Below, one piece after another: positions 26,356 to 37,475 of a DNA stretch of 64,000 bases. The notes beneath the pieces were generated by a model, which was given only the letters and a program-made list of their open reading frames with translations, ran no database searches and was not told where the DNA came from. The DNA is taken from positions 26,549,742 through 26,613,741 of the forward strand of contig OX328112.1 in assembly GCA_946811185.2 (NCBI GenBank), in the 5' to 3' direction. Origin of the DNA: Hippopus hippopus (taxonomy: Eukaryota > Mollusca > Bivalvia > Cardiida > Cardiidae). The translations under genes and the position numbers were made by a program. Each line of letters starts with the position of its first letter. Position 1 is the stretch's first letter.

Positions 26356-27427
26356 TTACTCACATCTATATTCCCCCCCCCCCCCGCTTTCTACAGTACA
26401 TATTTCTGATCACATTATCTACAGTGTTTGATACAGACACTTTTTTTTAATTTCGCGGTAGAGCGGTTATCAACTCTTTATCGAATGGAAAAATTTTAGA
26501 CTCGTCAATGTTGAGAGTGGTTTCATTCCACAACTTAAACTTGGCATCAACAATAGGATTTGTTCCTATAAATGGTAAAGAACATCGTAAGAAAAGGAAT
26601 GAGAAGTTGCTGATAAGAGTTTTTTGCCTCTCCTCACAATGTTTTAGTGTTCTTCCTAAGGGAATGTTTTAGTGTTCTTCCTAAGGGTAATAAAAATGAA
26701 GGGGTGCCTTATAAAGGGGACAAACATTCGACCTTTCTTAATCTGTCAGTGTTATGATAGACATTTTCAAGTAGATTTCACAAACTTTCACCCCGGAAAG
26801 TTCTTTTGTCTTATCTTGTTTTTTCTCTCACCCGAATATGATATTATCATACATTCTTCTAGATTTACCACTTGTTCCTTCAATTACGCAACAGAATTTA
26901 TCGACAGCACAGGGTAGATAAGGTTGCATGCTTTTGTGGTCTGATCTTTATCTACAATATCCACTTAAACATCTAAAACATACTCGGTATACTTATGGTT
27001 CAGGATAAGCGCATAATTTTGCGATGATGAATCAATCTTATCATTGGTAAAAGTGCACAAATTTTTGACAGTGGTGCAAAACCACATCCAAACAAATAAA
27101 CGAACAGACATATATGGCCATGCAAACATTAAAGTAAACAACATATTTTAATAAAGGTACGAAAGGAAATGAGAGCAAAATTCTTTGATAAACGATAGAG
27201 CAAAAACAGAATTTTAGACAACAATTTTCTTCGATTGAAGGGATCCTGCATGGCTGAGTTGTGAGGATGTTTAAAGTCCAAAATGCGATTCTCAGTCGAG
27301 GCACTGTGTTTTTTCGTGTAGGTGTCCTTGGGTAAGCCAATTCAGGGCGCTAGTACTTGTAAATCCGACGACAAACATGAATAAGTGAGCTGTCGCAGAA
27401 ATAGGTTATTAAAAGTGGCGGAAAACA

Positions 27428-27545
27428 GACCGACCGACCGAATAAAACTAATAACTGACTGACTGACTGACTGACTGAGTAACTAACTGACTGACTGACT
27501 GACTGACTGAACTAACTAACTAACTAACTAACTAACAAACAATTC
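27428..27545. repeat. Tetranucleotide microsatellites (GACC, ACTG, ACTA)
   Basis: Short blocks of GACCGACC, ACTGACTG and CTAACTAA run into each other. Confidence 0.95.
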
Positions 27546-27599
27546 GTTGAAAGAGAAAACTTGCATTACCCTTTTGTTTGGGTATGATGCATTAAAGAC

Positions 27600-27690
27600 C
27601 CTGAAAAAGAAAGCTTTTGAAAACTTTGCGCGAAAAGGAGAAAATGCTGGTAACTAGCATTTCCCCTTTTCCAAAATATTTTTTAACCTT
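27600..27690. repeat. Hairpin MITE, family C
   Basis: AGGAGAAAATGCTGGTAACTAGCATTTCCCC centre: a diverged copy with one mismatch pair in the palindrome. Confidence 0.75.
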
Positions 27691-28034
27691 TCAATGACAA
27701 CCAAAGTCATCTGAGCCAAATTTAATATGTCGACTGTAAATGGCTCAATTTAGACATCGCTATAAGTTTTGTTCATTTTTTACAGAGTTTAAGTAAATTG
27801 TACTGTAGAAGTACGCGGGCGTAACGCCCACACCGTACGTAGGCCTAAACACGTGTTATAAAAACAAGGGATGCTTTTTTTCACCCAAAATAAAAAAAGT
27901 CATTATGACTACTTACCCTTTACAAAAGAAACCTGTATTCTCACATACCTAAGGAAGAAGGCCATTGAAAACATTACGCAAAAAGTAAAATGCTGGTAAA
28001 CGCTCCTGTCGTGTATAATATGTCTAAGAAGCCT

Positions 28035-28305
28035 TTCATATTTCTATATGAGACGTGCTCTTGTAAAAGGGAGTTCAATGCATCTCCGTGATACGTTACA
28101 CCAGGCAAGTCATCTATAACATCATTGAGTCTAACAACCAATTGGATCATGAGGTAGAATGGTCCTTTGACAGGCAGAACATTGACCGGAACCAAAAAGT
28201 CTCGACTTAGATCAGCTTGCGCGGACTGCACAGGTTGACCTGGGTCGATACTTTTTGCAGATGTACTAAGCCCCCTTTTCACAGAGCATGGTTTACATAG
28301 ATTTA
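28035..28305. repeat. Foldback MITE, family A, minus orientation
   Basis: Reads GCATCTCCGTGATACGTTAC near the start and GCCCCCTTTTCACAGAGCATG at the end. The central palindrome (GATCAGCTTGCGCGG...AGGTTGACCTGGGTC) is degraded. Confidence 0.75.
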
Positions 28306-28869
28306 ACAGAATCAGGTTTTAAATAAGTCTAAACTACATTAGGCACTTCAAGCAAATTCAACCAATGGCGTTTTAGAATTACTTTTCACTGCGGAAGTAC
28401 ATATTTTTACGAAAATTTGGATTGCACGTCCGGTTGCTATTTAGAGCTTTACCATAAAATCATGTGTTTTAACGACCCGAACAAAGAAGGATCTTTGAAA
28501 ACATTGTGGGGAACTGAGAGACTGTTGCAAATCCCATACTTTGAGTCCCATCTTGACGGTATGCTTTTCTGCAAAAGCTCTCAACTTGGATACATATGAG
28601 GTTTTTTTTTGTAATTAGTTGCAATGCGGATTTAACACAAAATAAAGTTTTAACAATTGCATTATACGTTATAAATCTGTGGCGAGCATTTTTTCGTGTA
28701 CCTACAATGTTTTCTAGCATGATCTACTGCAAAACGTAACGTCTTCTCCTGTAATGTGTTGGACTAAAACTATACACAAAAACATTTTAGATTCTGTGTG
28801 CGTCTTACCAACACAGGTATCAGCAAACATTTTAACTCTTTCAACCATACAACAAACGTGAGCCAGTCT

Positions 28870-29090
28870 CTGACAAAAGGGCATTTAATGCATCTCCCTA
28901 ATGCCTTAGTCACAACGTCCCTAAGAATACATAAAATCGATTTTGTTTAACAACCGACTGAATCGTGAGGTAGAATGATCCTAAGACATGCAGAAAATTT
29001 ACAAACAGCAAAAAAATTTCGACCCATGCCGGATCGATACTTTTTGCAGATGCATTAAGCCCACTTTTCACAGAGCATGACTCATATACA
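28870..29090. repeat. Foldback MITE, family A, hairpin mostly lost
   Basis: Left arm ACAAAAGGGCATTTAATGCATC and right arm TTTTTGCAGATGCATTAAGC...CACAGAGCATGACTC. The central palindrome is reduced to GACCCATGCCGGATCGAT. Confidence 0.65.
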
Positions 29091-29676
29091 AATTGTACCT
29101 CATCCGACGACGGAAAGGTAAAGTTCACTGGAACTCCGAAAGATTTTCAGCTTATAGCTATGACTAAACAAGCGCATAGTATAGATTCACAATAGGATTG
29201 AAGGGGCAAAAACAAGGTCTTTAGCGATCGGCATAGATCAAGATTGGAATGCACAGGTTTCGCGTGTTGTACCGAAGGATCGCTACTAATTGTTTCTGAA
29301 GTACAAAGTTCTTACCGATGCCAACTTCCGTTGTTTGTCACGTTTATGTTATCACACGATTCCGAGTTTTAACGCCCCTGAAGAAAATAACGTTTAAAAA
29401 AAAATGTGGTTAACCGCATTTTCTCTATTTATCTCAGTGTTTTCTACCCTTTTAAATACAATTGCCATCATTTGAGCGGTGTTTAAAATGTAATTTGCAA
29501 ATTCTTTCAATTTGGACAATTCTGCATATTTTTTATCACATAACTCCCCTTGTTTGCAATGTAAGACAGCCATTACGAATTTTCTTGTCTTACCCATATG
29601 TGAGATAGGAAAATAGTACCGTACACGTATTTAGTCAACGCGCAGTAATTATACGCTTCATTTCTAAAACATTGCC

Positions 29677-29903
29677 GGGGACTTGCGTGGCTCAGTGGTA
29701 AAGGGTGGGACTCGTAATCTGGAGGCCACGGGCTCGAGTCCCGCCTAATCTGCTGGGTCTTTCGTGGGAGTGCCGTTGTGTAAGACAGCTCAGAGCCCTA
29801 GCCTAGTACTGGTAGAACGCAGGAAATGCATGAGCTGTCGCCGTGATATGGCTGAAATAATGTTGAAAGCGGCGAAACGGACCATTCAATCAATTAATCA
29901 ATA
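29677..29903 (+). mobile_element. tRNA-derived SINE with 13-bp target duplication
   Basis: Head with A-box-like TGGCTCAGTGG (29689-29699) and B-box-like GGCTCGAGTCCCGCC (29731-29745). A tail GTTGAAAGCGGCGAAAC and CAATCAATTAATCAAT simple repeat follow. TAAAACATTGCCG flanks it at 29665-29677 and 29904-29916. Not a functional tRNA gene: the cloverleaf is not kept. Confidence 0.85.
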
Positions 29904-30479
29904 TAAAACATTGCCGACCAAGATTCCTGTGTGAAATTGACTTAAAAATGATGACCGTGACAAAGCTGCAAATCTTAATATCTTTAAATGTAAAACAAAA
30001 TCTTTATATGCAAGTTTCTTTGGAACTAATTTTTGTCTGTGATATACAAACCTGTCAGAGAAACTGATAGGCTTTAAGTTAATTTCACTAGACATACACA
30101 TGAAGATCTATGTTTTAACACCTCATGAACTATAATTCTTGAGATACAGTTATATGATAATCAGATTCTGACATTCGTTGGCTTTTCAGGTAAATTTTAT
30201 TGAGCTCGTCCATAAGAAATGTTGTTAAGCTCGCCAAAGCCTCGCTTAATAACATTTTTTGTAGACTCACTTATTAAACTTTTACCTCAAACACCAGCTC
30301 ATGCCAGATCCTATGTGTGTGGTAAAGAGAATCAAGCCCTTATTTTACGCACTGACAGAGAAGATCTAAGGAGAAAAGGGATGCACGGTTTGAAACTTTT
30401 ATGTAACAAACTCTGTCTTGTGAAATAAAAATAAAATCGGAATGACAAATCATAAAATCAAACCAATGTTATAAAATAT

Positions 30480-30755
30480 TAGAGTCATGCTCTGCCAAAA
30501 GGAGGCTTTATGTATCTCCGTGGTGCATGGTACAAAACAAATCATCACGATCATAATAATGGATCCACAAATCCATTTTGCCTCACAACTGACTGAATTA
30601 TGACGCACACTGGTCCTTTGAAATATAGACAATTGACTAATAACAAAAAGTTTCGACCCAGGTCAGCCTGCGCGTACTGCGTACGCGTACCTGGGTCGAT
30701 ACCCTTTGCAAATACATCAAGCTCCCTTTTCACAGAGCATGGCTTATGAGAAATA
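30480..30755. repeat. Foldback MITE, family A, minus orientation
   Basis: GCTCTGCCAAAAGGAGGCTT start, GGATCCAC inside, CAGGTCAGCCTGCGCG...CGCGTACCTGGGTC hairpin near 30655-30697, CTTTTCACAGAGCATGGC end. Confidence 0.82.
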
Positions 30756-31207
30756 TACCAGCTCAAACTCATACCCATTTCTCTCCGTCACGAAGGTATA
30801 AATGAATTTGTTGATTGTATACGCCAAAAAGGAGGCAATGTTAGAAACTATTGTATGGAACATTTTTATGTCATGAAATAAAAAAGTAAATGGAAATCAT
30901 AATTCATCAAACAAATAACACCAAAGAAAATTAACGATAGCGGCCCGACATCTGAATTATTAACATACATTATTATAATTTCTTTATTCATATATTGTCA
31001 TTGAAGTTAGTCTAAACGAGATTACAATGTAAATAAGTATCACGGTCAAAGGAATTTGTTGCACAAATTGTACGGAAAACTGTGTGGCAATTAAAGAAAT
31101 TAAGCAAAAATTCTTTTTCCTTCCCTGAAATGTTTTCAAAATATCCAAAATGCATTGTAGAAATATCAAAATGCTGGGTATACAAAAAGTGAGTTCGCGA
31201 ACTATAA

Positions 31208-31450
31208 ATATGAGCCATGCTCGGTGAAAAGGAGGCTTAATCATCTGCAAAAAAAAGTATCGTGCCATGTCAACTTGCGCAGTCCGCGCAGGCTGACATA
31301 GGCCGAAACTTTTTGCTAGTGGTCAATTTTATCCGTGTCAAAGGACTATTCTACCTTGTGAGTCAGCTGGTTGCTAGACAAAATGAATTTTATGGGTCCA
31401 TAATTGTATAATGATTTGATGGTTATAATGCATTAAGCCCCCTTTTGTCA
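31208..31450. repeat. Foldback MITE, family A
   Basis: GAGCCATGCTCGGTGAAAAG start, ATGTCAACTTGCGCAGTCC/GCAGGCTGACATAGG hairpin at about 31265-31303, CATTAAGCCCCCTTTTGTCAG end. Confidence 0.82.
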
Positions 31451-32099
31451 GATATATATATCGAACTGAAGATTGCACCTGCAAGCAAACGCCCAAGTTT
31501 TATTATTGTCAGCATTTTATATAGTGATAAAATGTCTTATCCCTCTACATGTCGGATAAAAGTTTATTTGCTGTATCGGCCAGTGAAGATCAAGATCAAA
31601 TTGCACAGAACATTTAGTCTGATCTCTGATCTACACTGATAAAAAAAAAAAGTGAAATGGTCTGGTCAACAAGCCTTGATCTTGCATTATTGTATTTTTT
31701 TTCCACAGTCTGAAAATAGCCATTTTATCTATTTTGCTGTCACAGAATTAAGTGTATGAAGGTATATATGAGAAACATAAATGCGATTGTTCACCCTTAA
31801 CCAGACTGACAAAATTTCAGACATGTCCAAAGTGATCAAATTTGCTTAGGACCAGTTAAATTCGACTCAAATGATGGAATTTGTAAGTGAAATGGTATAA
31901 CACAATGTGAGAAAAAGAAAATGTAGACTACCAGCATTTTCCCCTTCCCCCATCAATGTTTTCAAAAGGCTTCTTCCTCAGGGATCTCTCTTGCCCTTCA
32001 AGTACTTTTTCTTACTCATTTTTTGCCATGTTTCACTGGTTGGTACTTTTGTACTTGTGTATGTTGAACTTTTCCTCGGCCTTTACAAACTTTCCAAAC

Positions 32100-32118
32100 G
32101 GGGGGGGGGGGGGGGGGG
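32100..32118. repeat. Poly-G tract (19 G)
   Basis: Nineteen consecutive G; its real length may be uncertain for sequencing reasons. Confidence 0.95.
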
Positions 32119-32218
32119 ACAATGAAAGGCTGTTCACATAAATTGTTTCATCAGATAAGGTCACATTCTCATTGACGAAATATTTGTATATGTAAAAAGG
32201 AGTGTTCAAAAATTTCTC

Positions 32219-32533
32219 ACCGAGCCCCGGTAGCTCAGTCAGTAGCGTGCAGGACTTGAGAACAGGGGGTCGTGGGTTTGATCCCTGAATCGGCAAATTT
32301 CTTTTCGAGGACTGATGATAGTCATTGCGACAGGATTCATTCCTCTCCCACCGCTGACCATTTTTACGACAATGATTATGTGGGAAAGCAGCCAGTGGCT
32401 TGGAAAGAAAATTGTGCGGAGTACTGGTAAAAGAGACTCCAGGAAAGCATGGATAGGTGCACTGGCCTCCATGATATACATGACTGAAATAATGTTGAAA
32501 ACGGCGTTAAACACCAAACAATCAATCAACCAA
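32219..32533 (+). mobile_element. tRNA-derived SINE with 13-bp target duplication
   Basis: Head GTAGCTCAGTCAGTAGCG (A box) and GGGTTTGATCCC (B box). Conserved core from AGCAGCCAGTGGCTTGG to GTTGAAAACGGCGTTAAACACC, then a CAATCAATCAACC tail. TCAAAAATTTCTC flanks it at 32206-32218 and 32534-32546. Best-preserved SINE of the window and the reference for the TIR copies. Confidence 0.9.
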
Positions 32534-32604
32534 TCAAAAATTTCTCGGCTGCAAATAGATTTAAAAAAAACCCGACATTCGCTTATTGTATTTATCAGTG
32601 CAAT

Positions 32605-32850
32605 TGAGCCATGCTCTGTAAAATGAAATTTTAATGCATTTGCTAAAAATATCGACCCAGGTCAGCCTGTGCAGTCCGCAGAGGCTGACCTGAGTTGGAA
32701 CTTTTTGCTTTTGAGTAAATTTTCTGTTTGTCAGCGGACCATTCTACCTCAGTATTCATCCGGTTATTAAACACATTAGATTTTATGGATCTCTAATTAT
32801 GTGATGACCTACTTGGTATAATGCATAATGGAGATGCATTAAGGAGGTTT
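32605..32850. repeat. Foldback MITE, family A
   Basis: GAGCCATGCTCTGTAAAATG start; CAGGTCAGCCTGTGCAGTCC/GAGGCTGACCTGAG hairpin near 32657-32696; ends GGAGATGCATTAAGG without the usual terminal arm, so the right end is truncated. Confidence 0.8.
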
Positions 32851-33934
32851 CCACTTTGAACTGCCAGTCACGTGATCTAAACATGGCGGCGCCCATGTAA
32901 ATTGATAAGCAACGTCGTAAACAACCACGGTGAAGTTATTCACATCAAGCAGTCTGTCGTGAAAGCTTCCAACAGATTTGATTAATCATGTTAAAAATTG
33001 AATGCACAAATTGTTTGTCAACAAAAACGATTATGGAAAGATTTCGATAGAAAATTTTGACTCATGTTTTTTTTTAAAAGCGGTAAAATTAGGCGTATTT
33101 CAGACAAAGAAATGTACCGTGTAGGTGCATATCAAGCTATGTTATACAGCCCAGAGACTTGGTCAACGGATCACACGAGGTTTGCCGAATGACTGACGTT
33201 ATTGATAATGTTTCAGAATTTCTTGAAGTACAAGATATAACCTGCTTTTAAGAAGGGATTGCAAAACTTGAACATCGATATGTCAAGTACATTGAAGGTC
33301 ATGGAGATTATGGTGAAAAAACAATGCGTGACTATCTCTCCTTGAAGTAGTCCTAACGAGGCCGACAGCTTTTTGAAGCGCCCTTGTATATTTATCTATA
33401 TAGATAAGGACAAAAACGTGCCGATGGCGGAACAATCCTTGCGACCAAATCCAGGATGTATTGCATCAGTTTATACTTGGTCAACTTTTGCAGTGTGACG
33501 AGCGTATCTAGGCAACGGGATTACATTGCTTTAGGTGTGTTTAGTCTACATTGAATAGGTTTCTTTTGTACATAGCTACAACAATTCCCCCACTTTAACG
33601 TATCTGTTTAACTACTGTCAGGTACTTATCTAGGCCTTACTTTTGATTCTATGGATGGAAATCTCTTCTGTCAAAGGAATCTCTGCTGGTTCGTGGTATC
33701 TACCGCCGTTATAGTATAAAATGTTTCTTTTAAGGCAGGCACTAATCTTCCGAATCTTATTACAGCAATAGTGATATCTCAAGACGCTTTTGCTGTTGTT
33801 TGCTTCAAATGACGAATAGAATAAAACTCACTACAACAAGTGAAAACTCAGTTACAAAACTAATTGGTTGACCTTTTCCTAACGTCTGGAAATTTTACAG
33901 TTTACATTCTAGATTTTAATGCGCGACTTTATAT

Positions 33935-34210
33935 TTGAGCCATGCTCTGGCAAACGGGGGCTTACTGCATCTCCGTGATTCATTATACCACGCAAGCAAT
34001 CACATAGTTATGGATCCATAAAATCTATGTTGTCTAACGACCGGCTGAATCCAGAGGTAGACTGGTCCTTGAACATATAAAATAGAAATTACCAAAAGCA
34101 AAACGCCAAAAGTTTCGACAGAGGTCAGCCTGCGCGAACTACGCTGGCTAACCTAAATCAATACTTTTTGCAAATGCATTAAGCACCCTTTTCACAGAGC
34201 ATGGCTCTTT
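33935..34210. repeat. Foldback MITE, family A, minus orientation
   Basis: GAGCCATGCTCTGGCAAACG start, GGATCCATAAAATC inside, degraded hairpin GAGGTCAGCCTGCGCG...GGCTAACCTAAATC, CTTTTCACAGAGCATGGCTC end. Confidence 0.82.
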
Positions 34211-34444
34211 TACAAAAGAGCTCTTTGCACTTCAGTAATTTGAATAAAGGCAATAATATGAAATATCATTGAAGTACTTCGATATTAAAAGAGGAGAATC
34301 TTTGTCGGGGGGGAAAAAAATGTAGCTTAAAAATACATTTTAGTTGAGTTGATTGTTGTTTTATTATTTTGATATAAGGACATTAATGATTTGCGAGTTT
34401 GTTGTATAACATGAAATACTCGACATAAAAATCAAATGAACCAC

Positions 34445-34700
34445 CATCTCGCAAAAGGGGGCTTAATGCATCTCCATGATGCATTATACCAAGTAAACCA
34501 TCCCATAGTTATGGATTCATAATAGCCACTTTTTAACAAGCGACTTAATCACGAGGTAGACTGTTCCTTGGAAATACAGAAAATACAGACCGATAGCGAA
34601 AAGTTTCGGCCCAGGTCAGCCTGCGCGGACTGCGCAGGCTGACCTGGGTCGATACTTTTCGCAGATGCTTTAAGATCCCTTTTCACAGAGCATGACTCAA
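34445..34700. repeat. Foldback MITE, family A, abutting element 2
   Basis: Hairpin CCAGGTCAGCCTGCGCGG with a perfect complement at about 34612-34650, and end CTTTTCACAGAGCATGACTC at 34699. Element 2 begins 20 bp further right. Confidence 0.85.
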
Positions 34701-34713
34701 ATATAAAGTATTG

Positions 34714-34719
34714 CATAAA
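34714..34719. repeat. Target-site duplication CATAAA, left of element 2
   Basis: CATAAA directly outside the left TIR; identical copy at 50947-50952. Confidence 0.9.
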
Positions 34720-34992
34720 AGTAGATAGATAAATGGGTATCCTAGCTTTTTTTTAATTTTTTGATTAAATTTTTATAAAATAAGCCAGGATGCCCATATG
34801 ATTTTGTATGAAAAATCTATTTCCTCATAATTCTAAAGAAAATAAATGTCATTATCCACTAACCAACGCATCGATTTATCCACTAACCAACGCATCAACT
34901 AATGTGTGGGGCCCCCCATGTGTCAACGCAAGATAAGTCTATGCATGAGGGACCATCTAATTACTATAATCATTTTACCTTAAATTCAAAAA
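34720..34992 (+). repeat. Left TIR of element 2 (273 bp)
   Basis: Matches the reverse complement of 50674-50946 with about one mismatch (near 34850). Contains two direct copies of TTATCCACTAACCAACGCAT (34853-34895). Confidence 0.93.
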
Positions 34993-35838
34993 TTACTCAC
35001 GCCTACATATGGGGCATAACTGTATGTTTCCTATTTTATAACATTCACCACACATACATTTATGCCCACAACCAAATGCTATTTTAGATTTACGGAGGTA
35101 ACATATACAACATTCATCCTCTAAAAAAATTTTTATTTGTTTTATTTCTTTTGGTTTTAATTTTTGAAGTTCTTCTATTTGTGTATAACCTAATGTTGAA
35201 TTATTATTTCCTTCAATAAGAGTTTCAAATGCATACCAAGTATAATCATAACACTCTATATAACCATGACTTTTACCTTCTTTATTATATTTCTCTACAT
35301 GTTCTCTAATAACTTCATTATCATAGTCATATTGAATATCATTTCTAAATGTTGTCATAGGATATATTATTACATTAGTTGGGGCCGGGTCTCTATCTTC
35401 ATCTTCCACTATTTCCAACAAAGCATTTTTATAATCACCAATAAAATTATTACTTCTACAAAATGGTATTTCAATGATAGCATACATATTTTTACCTTTG
35501 TTGCGAAGATGATTTTGATTTTCATTAAAAAGGTACTGGTCTGGCCAAACCATAAAAATAGTTGTGGTAAAATCAGATTCAACCAACTTTTGTTTACTAT
35601 GTAAGTAATAATTGTATGGTATTAATTTACTTAATATAACAATTGGGTCAAACATTTGTGACTTTAGTAAATTATGATTTAAAGTTATATATAATTTTTT
35701 ATCTTTTACATACAATCTTTCTAAACGATGTTTATTTTCAATAACTCTTGTTAGGTTTTGTACAATTTTATAATCTCTAAATCTGTTCAACACGCTCATC
35801 TTATAATAATTATATGATAAAAAATTTAAAAAAATCAA
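34993..35838 (-). CDS. RING-finger protein with conserved N-terminal domain
   Basis: Up to 281 residues; the likely start is the Met at 35799 (MSVLNRF), because it directly follows ATTATTATAAG, giving 268 residues. An N-terminal domain of unknown function (blocks SKQKLVESDFTTTIFMVWPD, EIPFCRSNNFIGDYKNALLEI) is shared with element 3 (2599-3144). The last ~40 residues are a RING: CCICY, FGCGHKCMCGEC, LCPICR. A ubiquitin-ligase role is inferred. The stop lies one base inside the end of the left TIR, so it is the outermost leftward gene. It may act against host restriction or cell death, as viral RING proteins often do, but nothing here proves it. Confidence 0.78.
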   Translation of the reverse strand: MIFLNFLSYNYYKMSVLNRFRDYKIVQNLTRVIENKHRLERLYVKDKKLYITLNHNLLKSQMFDPIVILSKLIPYNYYLHSKQKLVESDFTTTIFMVWPDQYLFNENQNHLRNKGKNMYAIIEIPFCRSNNFIGDYKNALLEIVEDEDRDPAPTNVIIYPMTTFRNDIQYDYDNEVIREHVEKYNKEGKSHGYIECYDYTWYAFETLIEGNNNSTLGYTQIEELQKLKPKEIKQIKIFLEDECCICYLRKSKIAFGCGHKCMCGECYKIGNIQLCPICRRE

Positions 35839-35852
35839 AAAAAATTTTATCC

Positions 35853-35886
35853 ATTTCCTATATTACAATAAAGTAACATAGGAAAT
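35853..35886. repeat. Palindrome conserved with element 3
   Basis: ATTTCCTAT (35853-35861) pairs with ATAGGAAAT (35878-35886). It lies between the leftward RING gene start (35799) and a rightward mini-ORF (35933), as the 2455-2488 palindrome does in element 3. Confidence 0.6.
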
Positions 35887-35932
35887 GTTAATTACTTAAC
35901 ATTTATATTTTTTTAGGAAAGATGAGAGCGTT

Positions 35933-36058
35933 ATGAACAACAACAACGAAGTTATATTGGGTAATATTGAAATAACTATACCAAAAACCTTAATGACAGC
36001 CTATTTTTTAATAGGGTTTAGTAATTTCTTAATTTATTTCGAAAATTTTTTTTTATAA
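35933..36058 (+). CDS. Mini-ORF, 41 aa, hydrophobic C-terminus
   Basis: Forty-one codons: an Asn-rich start (MNNNNEVILGN) and a C-terminal half rich in aromatic and aliphatic residues that could span a membrane (LMTAYFLIGFSNFLIYF). There is no TATA box at its ATG. No relative recognised. It may be a chance ORF in AT-rich DNA. Confidence 0.3.
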   Translation: MNNNNEVILGNIEITIPKTLMTAYFLIGFSNFLIYFENFFL

Positions 36059-36081
36059 AATTTTTTTACAAAATATTTAAA

Positions 36082-36240
36082 ATGAAGTTTATAAAGCTAT
36101 TTTCAAAGAAAAAAGATAAACCTATTAATAATGATATTATTAAAAAACAAATAATTAAACTAGATAGACGTATACAAGAATTAGAATTAATTATTGCTGG
36201 ATTAATGGATATTTTAAGTGATATGAAGAAGTCTAAATAA
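36082..36240 (+). CDS. Small basic/coiled-coil protein, 52 aa
   Basis: Fifty-two residues: a basic start (MKFIKLFSKKKDKP) and a heptad helix (IIKLDRRIQELELIIAGLMDI). The ATG follows AAATATTTAAA, similar to other element-2 starts. It is transcribed toward the fibre gene on the other strand. Element 3 has a 22-codon ORF of similar style (2362-2430). Function unknown. Confidence 0.45.
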   Translation: MKFIKLFSKKKDKPINNDIIKKQIIKLDRRIQELELIIAGLMDILSDMKKSK

Positions 36241-36276
36241 ATATATAATATATTTTTTATAATATATTATATATAT

Positions 36277-37461
36277 TTACAAGTCTAATTCTATCAAAAT
36301 AGATATGTAAGAGTGTTCCGCAGTAGGGATGTTTGTTCTTGAAATAAAGTTTATGATATCACATTGTTTTACCTCCAACGCCACAGGAAAAACTACACAG
36401 CTACAAGTCTCATCTTTCTTTTTAATAATAGAGTAATCAAGCAGCTCTACTCCGTTTACCACAATATTAACTATTACCTCTTCAGGTACATTAGGGGTAT
36501 TTGTAACAACTGATAAACTACCTCTCATAATTCTACCCGGCGCATTCATACAATAACCACCCATCCTATGGCTGGCACCTGAAGCACCATTACCAAATGA
36601 AAACTCATAATTACCTCTTCCAAGTGGCCCATTTTCTTCAGCCCACACGGTTATAATAGGTTTAGGACCTATGAGAGAAGGAAGAGATACTTTTTTATCC
36701 ACGTATGATTTTGTTGCTAAATCTCTCTCTTCTACCGGGGTTGCCGCGTTTTTAAAAGAAAAACCTTGGAGATTTATGTCAGCCACCGCCGTGAAACTTC
36801 CATTTGGGTTTTTTATAATGGCTCCACCATTATCAACATAATTTTTATTGACTGCAGCATCGCGGGATACCGGGTTAGGTAAACCAGTAATCGAGTTACC
36901 AGTCATATCTATTCCACCAGCCATTGAATAGGACCCATCTTGGTTTTTTGTTAAAGCTTTTTCACCCGCGATAGCTACCTCAATAGCGGTATCCACGTAA
37001 AACTTATTAGAGGCTTGGTCGTGTCTCGTGGGGATTCCGAGATTGTTAATTACTCGCCCTCCCATTGAGATTGCATCATCTGCCTCATACCACCTTCCTT
37101 CTTTATAAACGAAGGCTCTATCAACATTATCCACATATTTTTTAGTAGCAGCTTCACTCGGTTCTGTTGGGTCCTTAACATTTCTTATCGGATTAAAACC
37201 CATATTTAAATATCCAGTAACGTGGTATCCTCCGTTTTCAACCAACAACTCTGAGTTGGCGTCAACATAAGCCTTAGTTGCTGCATCTTGAGGATTTACT
37301 GGATTACTAACCCTCGTTAATGTATTGCCGTTCATGTTTATGGCACCAGTAACAACAGTTGTTCCATCTTTACGTAAAAAATTATTATTTATGTAAGCGA
37401 GTGACACACCATCATCGCTTGTTTTAACATCTTTCATTCGTCCGAATTTGTCAACAGGCAT
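36277..37461 (-). CDS. Fibre-like protein with five ATKxYVD repeats
   Basis: A 394-residue homologue of the element-3 protein at 34-1335, with five shaft repeats instead of six (AATKAYVD, AATKKYVD, SNKFYVD, VNKNYVD, LATKSYVD). The head domain of ~120 residues is nearly the same (FGNGASGA, HRMGGYCM, TCSCVVF, HSYISILIELDL). One repeat was gained or lost between elements while the head was conserved. By analogy with phage and large-virus fibres it may be the capsid spike that attaches to cells. The start lies behind TATATAAAAAA. It stands immediately downstream of the protease gene on the same strand. Alternative: a non-structural repeat protein. Confidence 0.75.
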   Translation of the reverse strand: MPVDKFGRMKDVKTSDDGVSLAYINNNFLRKDGTTVVTGAINMNGNTLTRVSNPVNPQDAATKAYVDANSELLVENGGYHVTGYLNMGFNPIRNVKDPTEPSEAATKKYVDNVDRAFVYKEGRWYEADDAISMGGRVINNLGIPTRHDQASNKFYVDTAIEVAIAGEKALTKNQDGSYSMAGGIDMTGNSITGLPNPVSRDAAVNKNYVDNGGAIIKNPNGSFTAVADINLQGFSFKNAATPVEERDLATKSYVDKKVSLPSLIGPKPIITVWAEENGPLGRGNYEFSFGNGASGASHRMGGYCMNAPGRIMRGSLSVVTNTPNVPEEVIVNIVVNGVELLDYSIIKKKDETCSCVVFPVALEVKQCDIINFISRTNIPTAEHSYISILIELDL

Positions 37462-37475
37462 TTTTTTATATAGTA

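Larger units (their letters stand above)
23627..34713. other. Host intergenic DNA between elements 1 and 2
   Basis: Eleven kilobases with no convincing exon. It is built from foldback MITEs (listed separately), hairpins of the GATCAAGATCAGACTGCACA type (family B, for example 23930-24000, 24620-24680, 25130-25190, 31585-31640), SINEs and simple repeats. The stretch 32860-33900 lacks recognisable repeats and contains CATGGCGGCGCCCATG, but its reading frames are short and interrupted. Confidence 0.6.

Noticed and set aside
29677..29903. Possible tRNA gene (A and B boxes)
   Set aside because: The head is tRNA-like but continues into a SINE body with a 13-bp target duplication; the cloverleaf is not preserved.
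32860..33900. Possible host exon near CATGGCGGCGCCCATG
   Set aside because: Frames are short and interrupted, with no splice-supported continuation.
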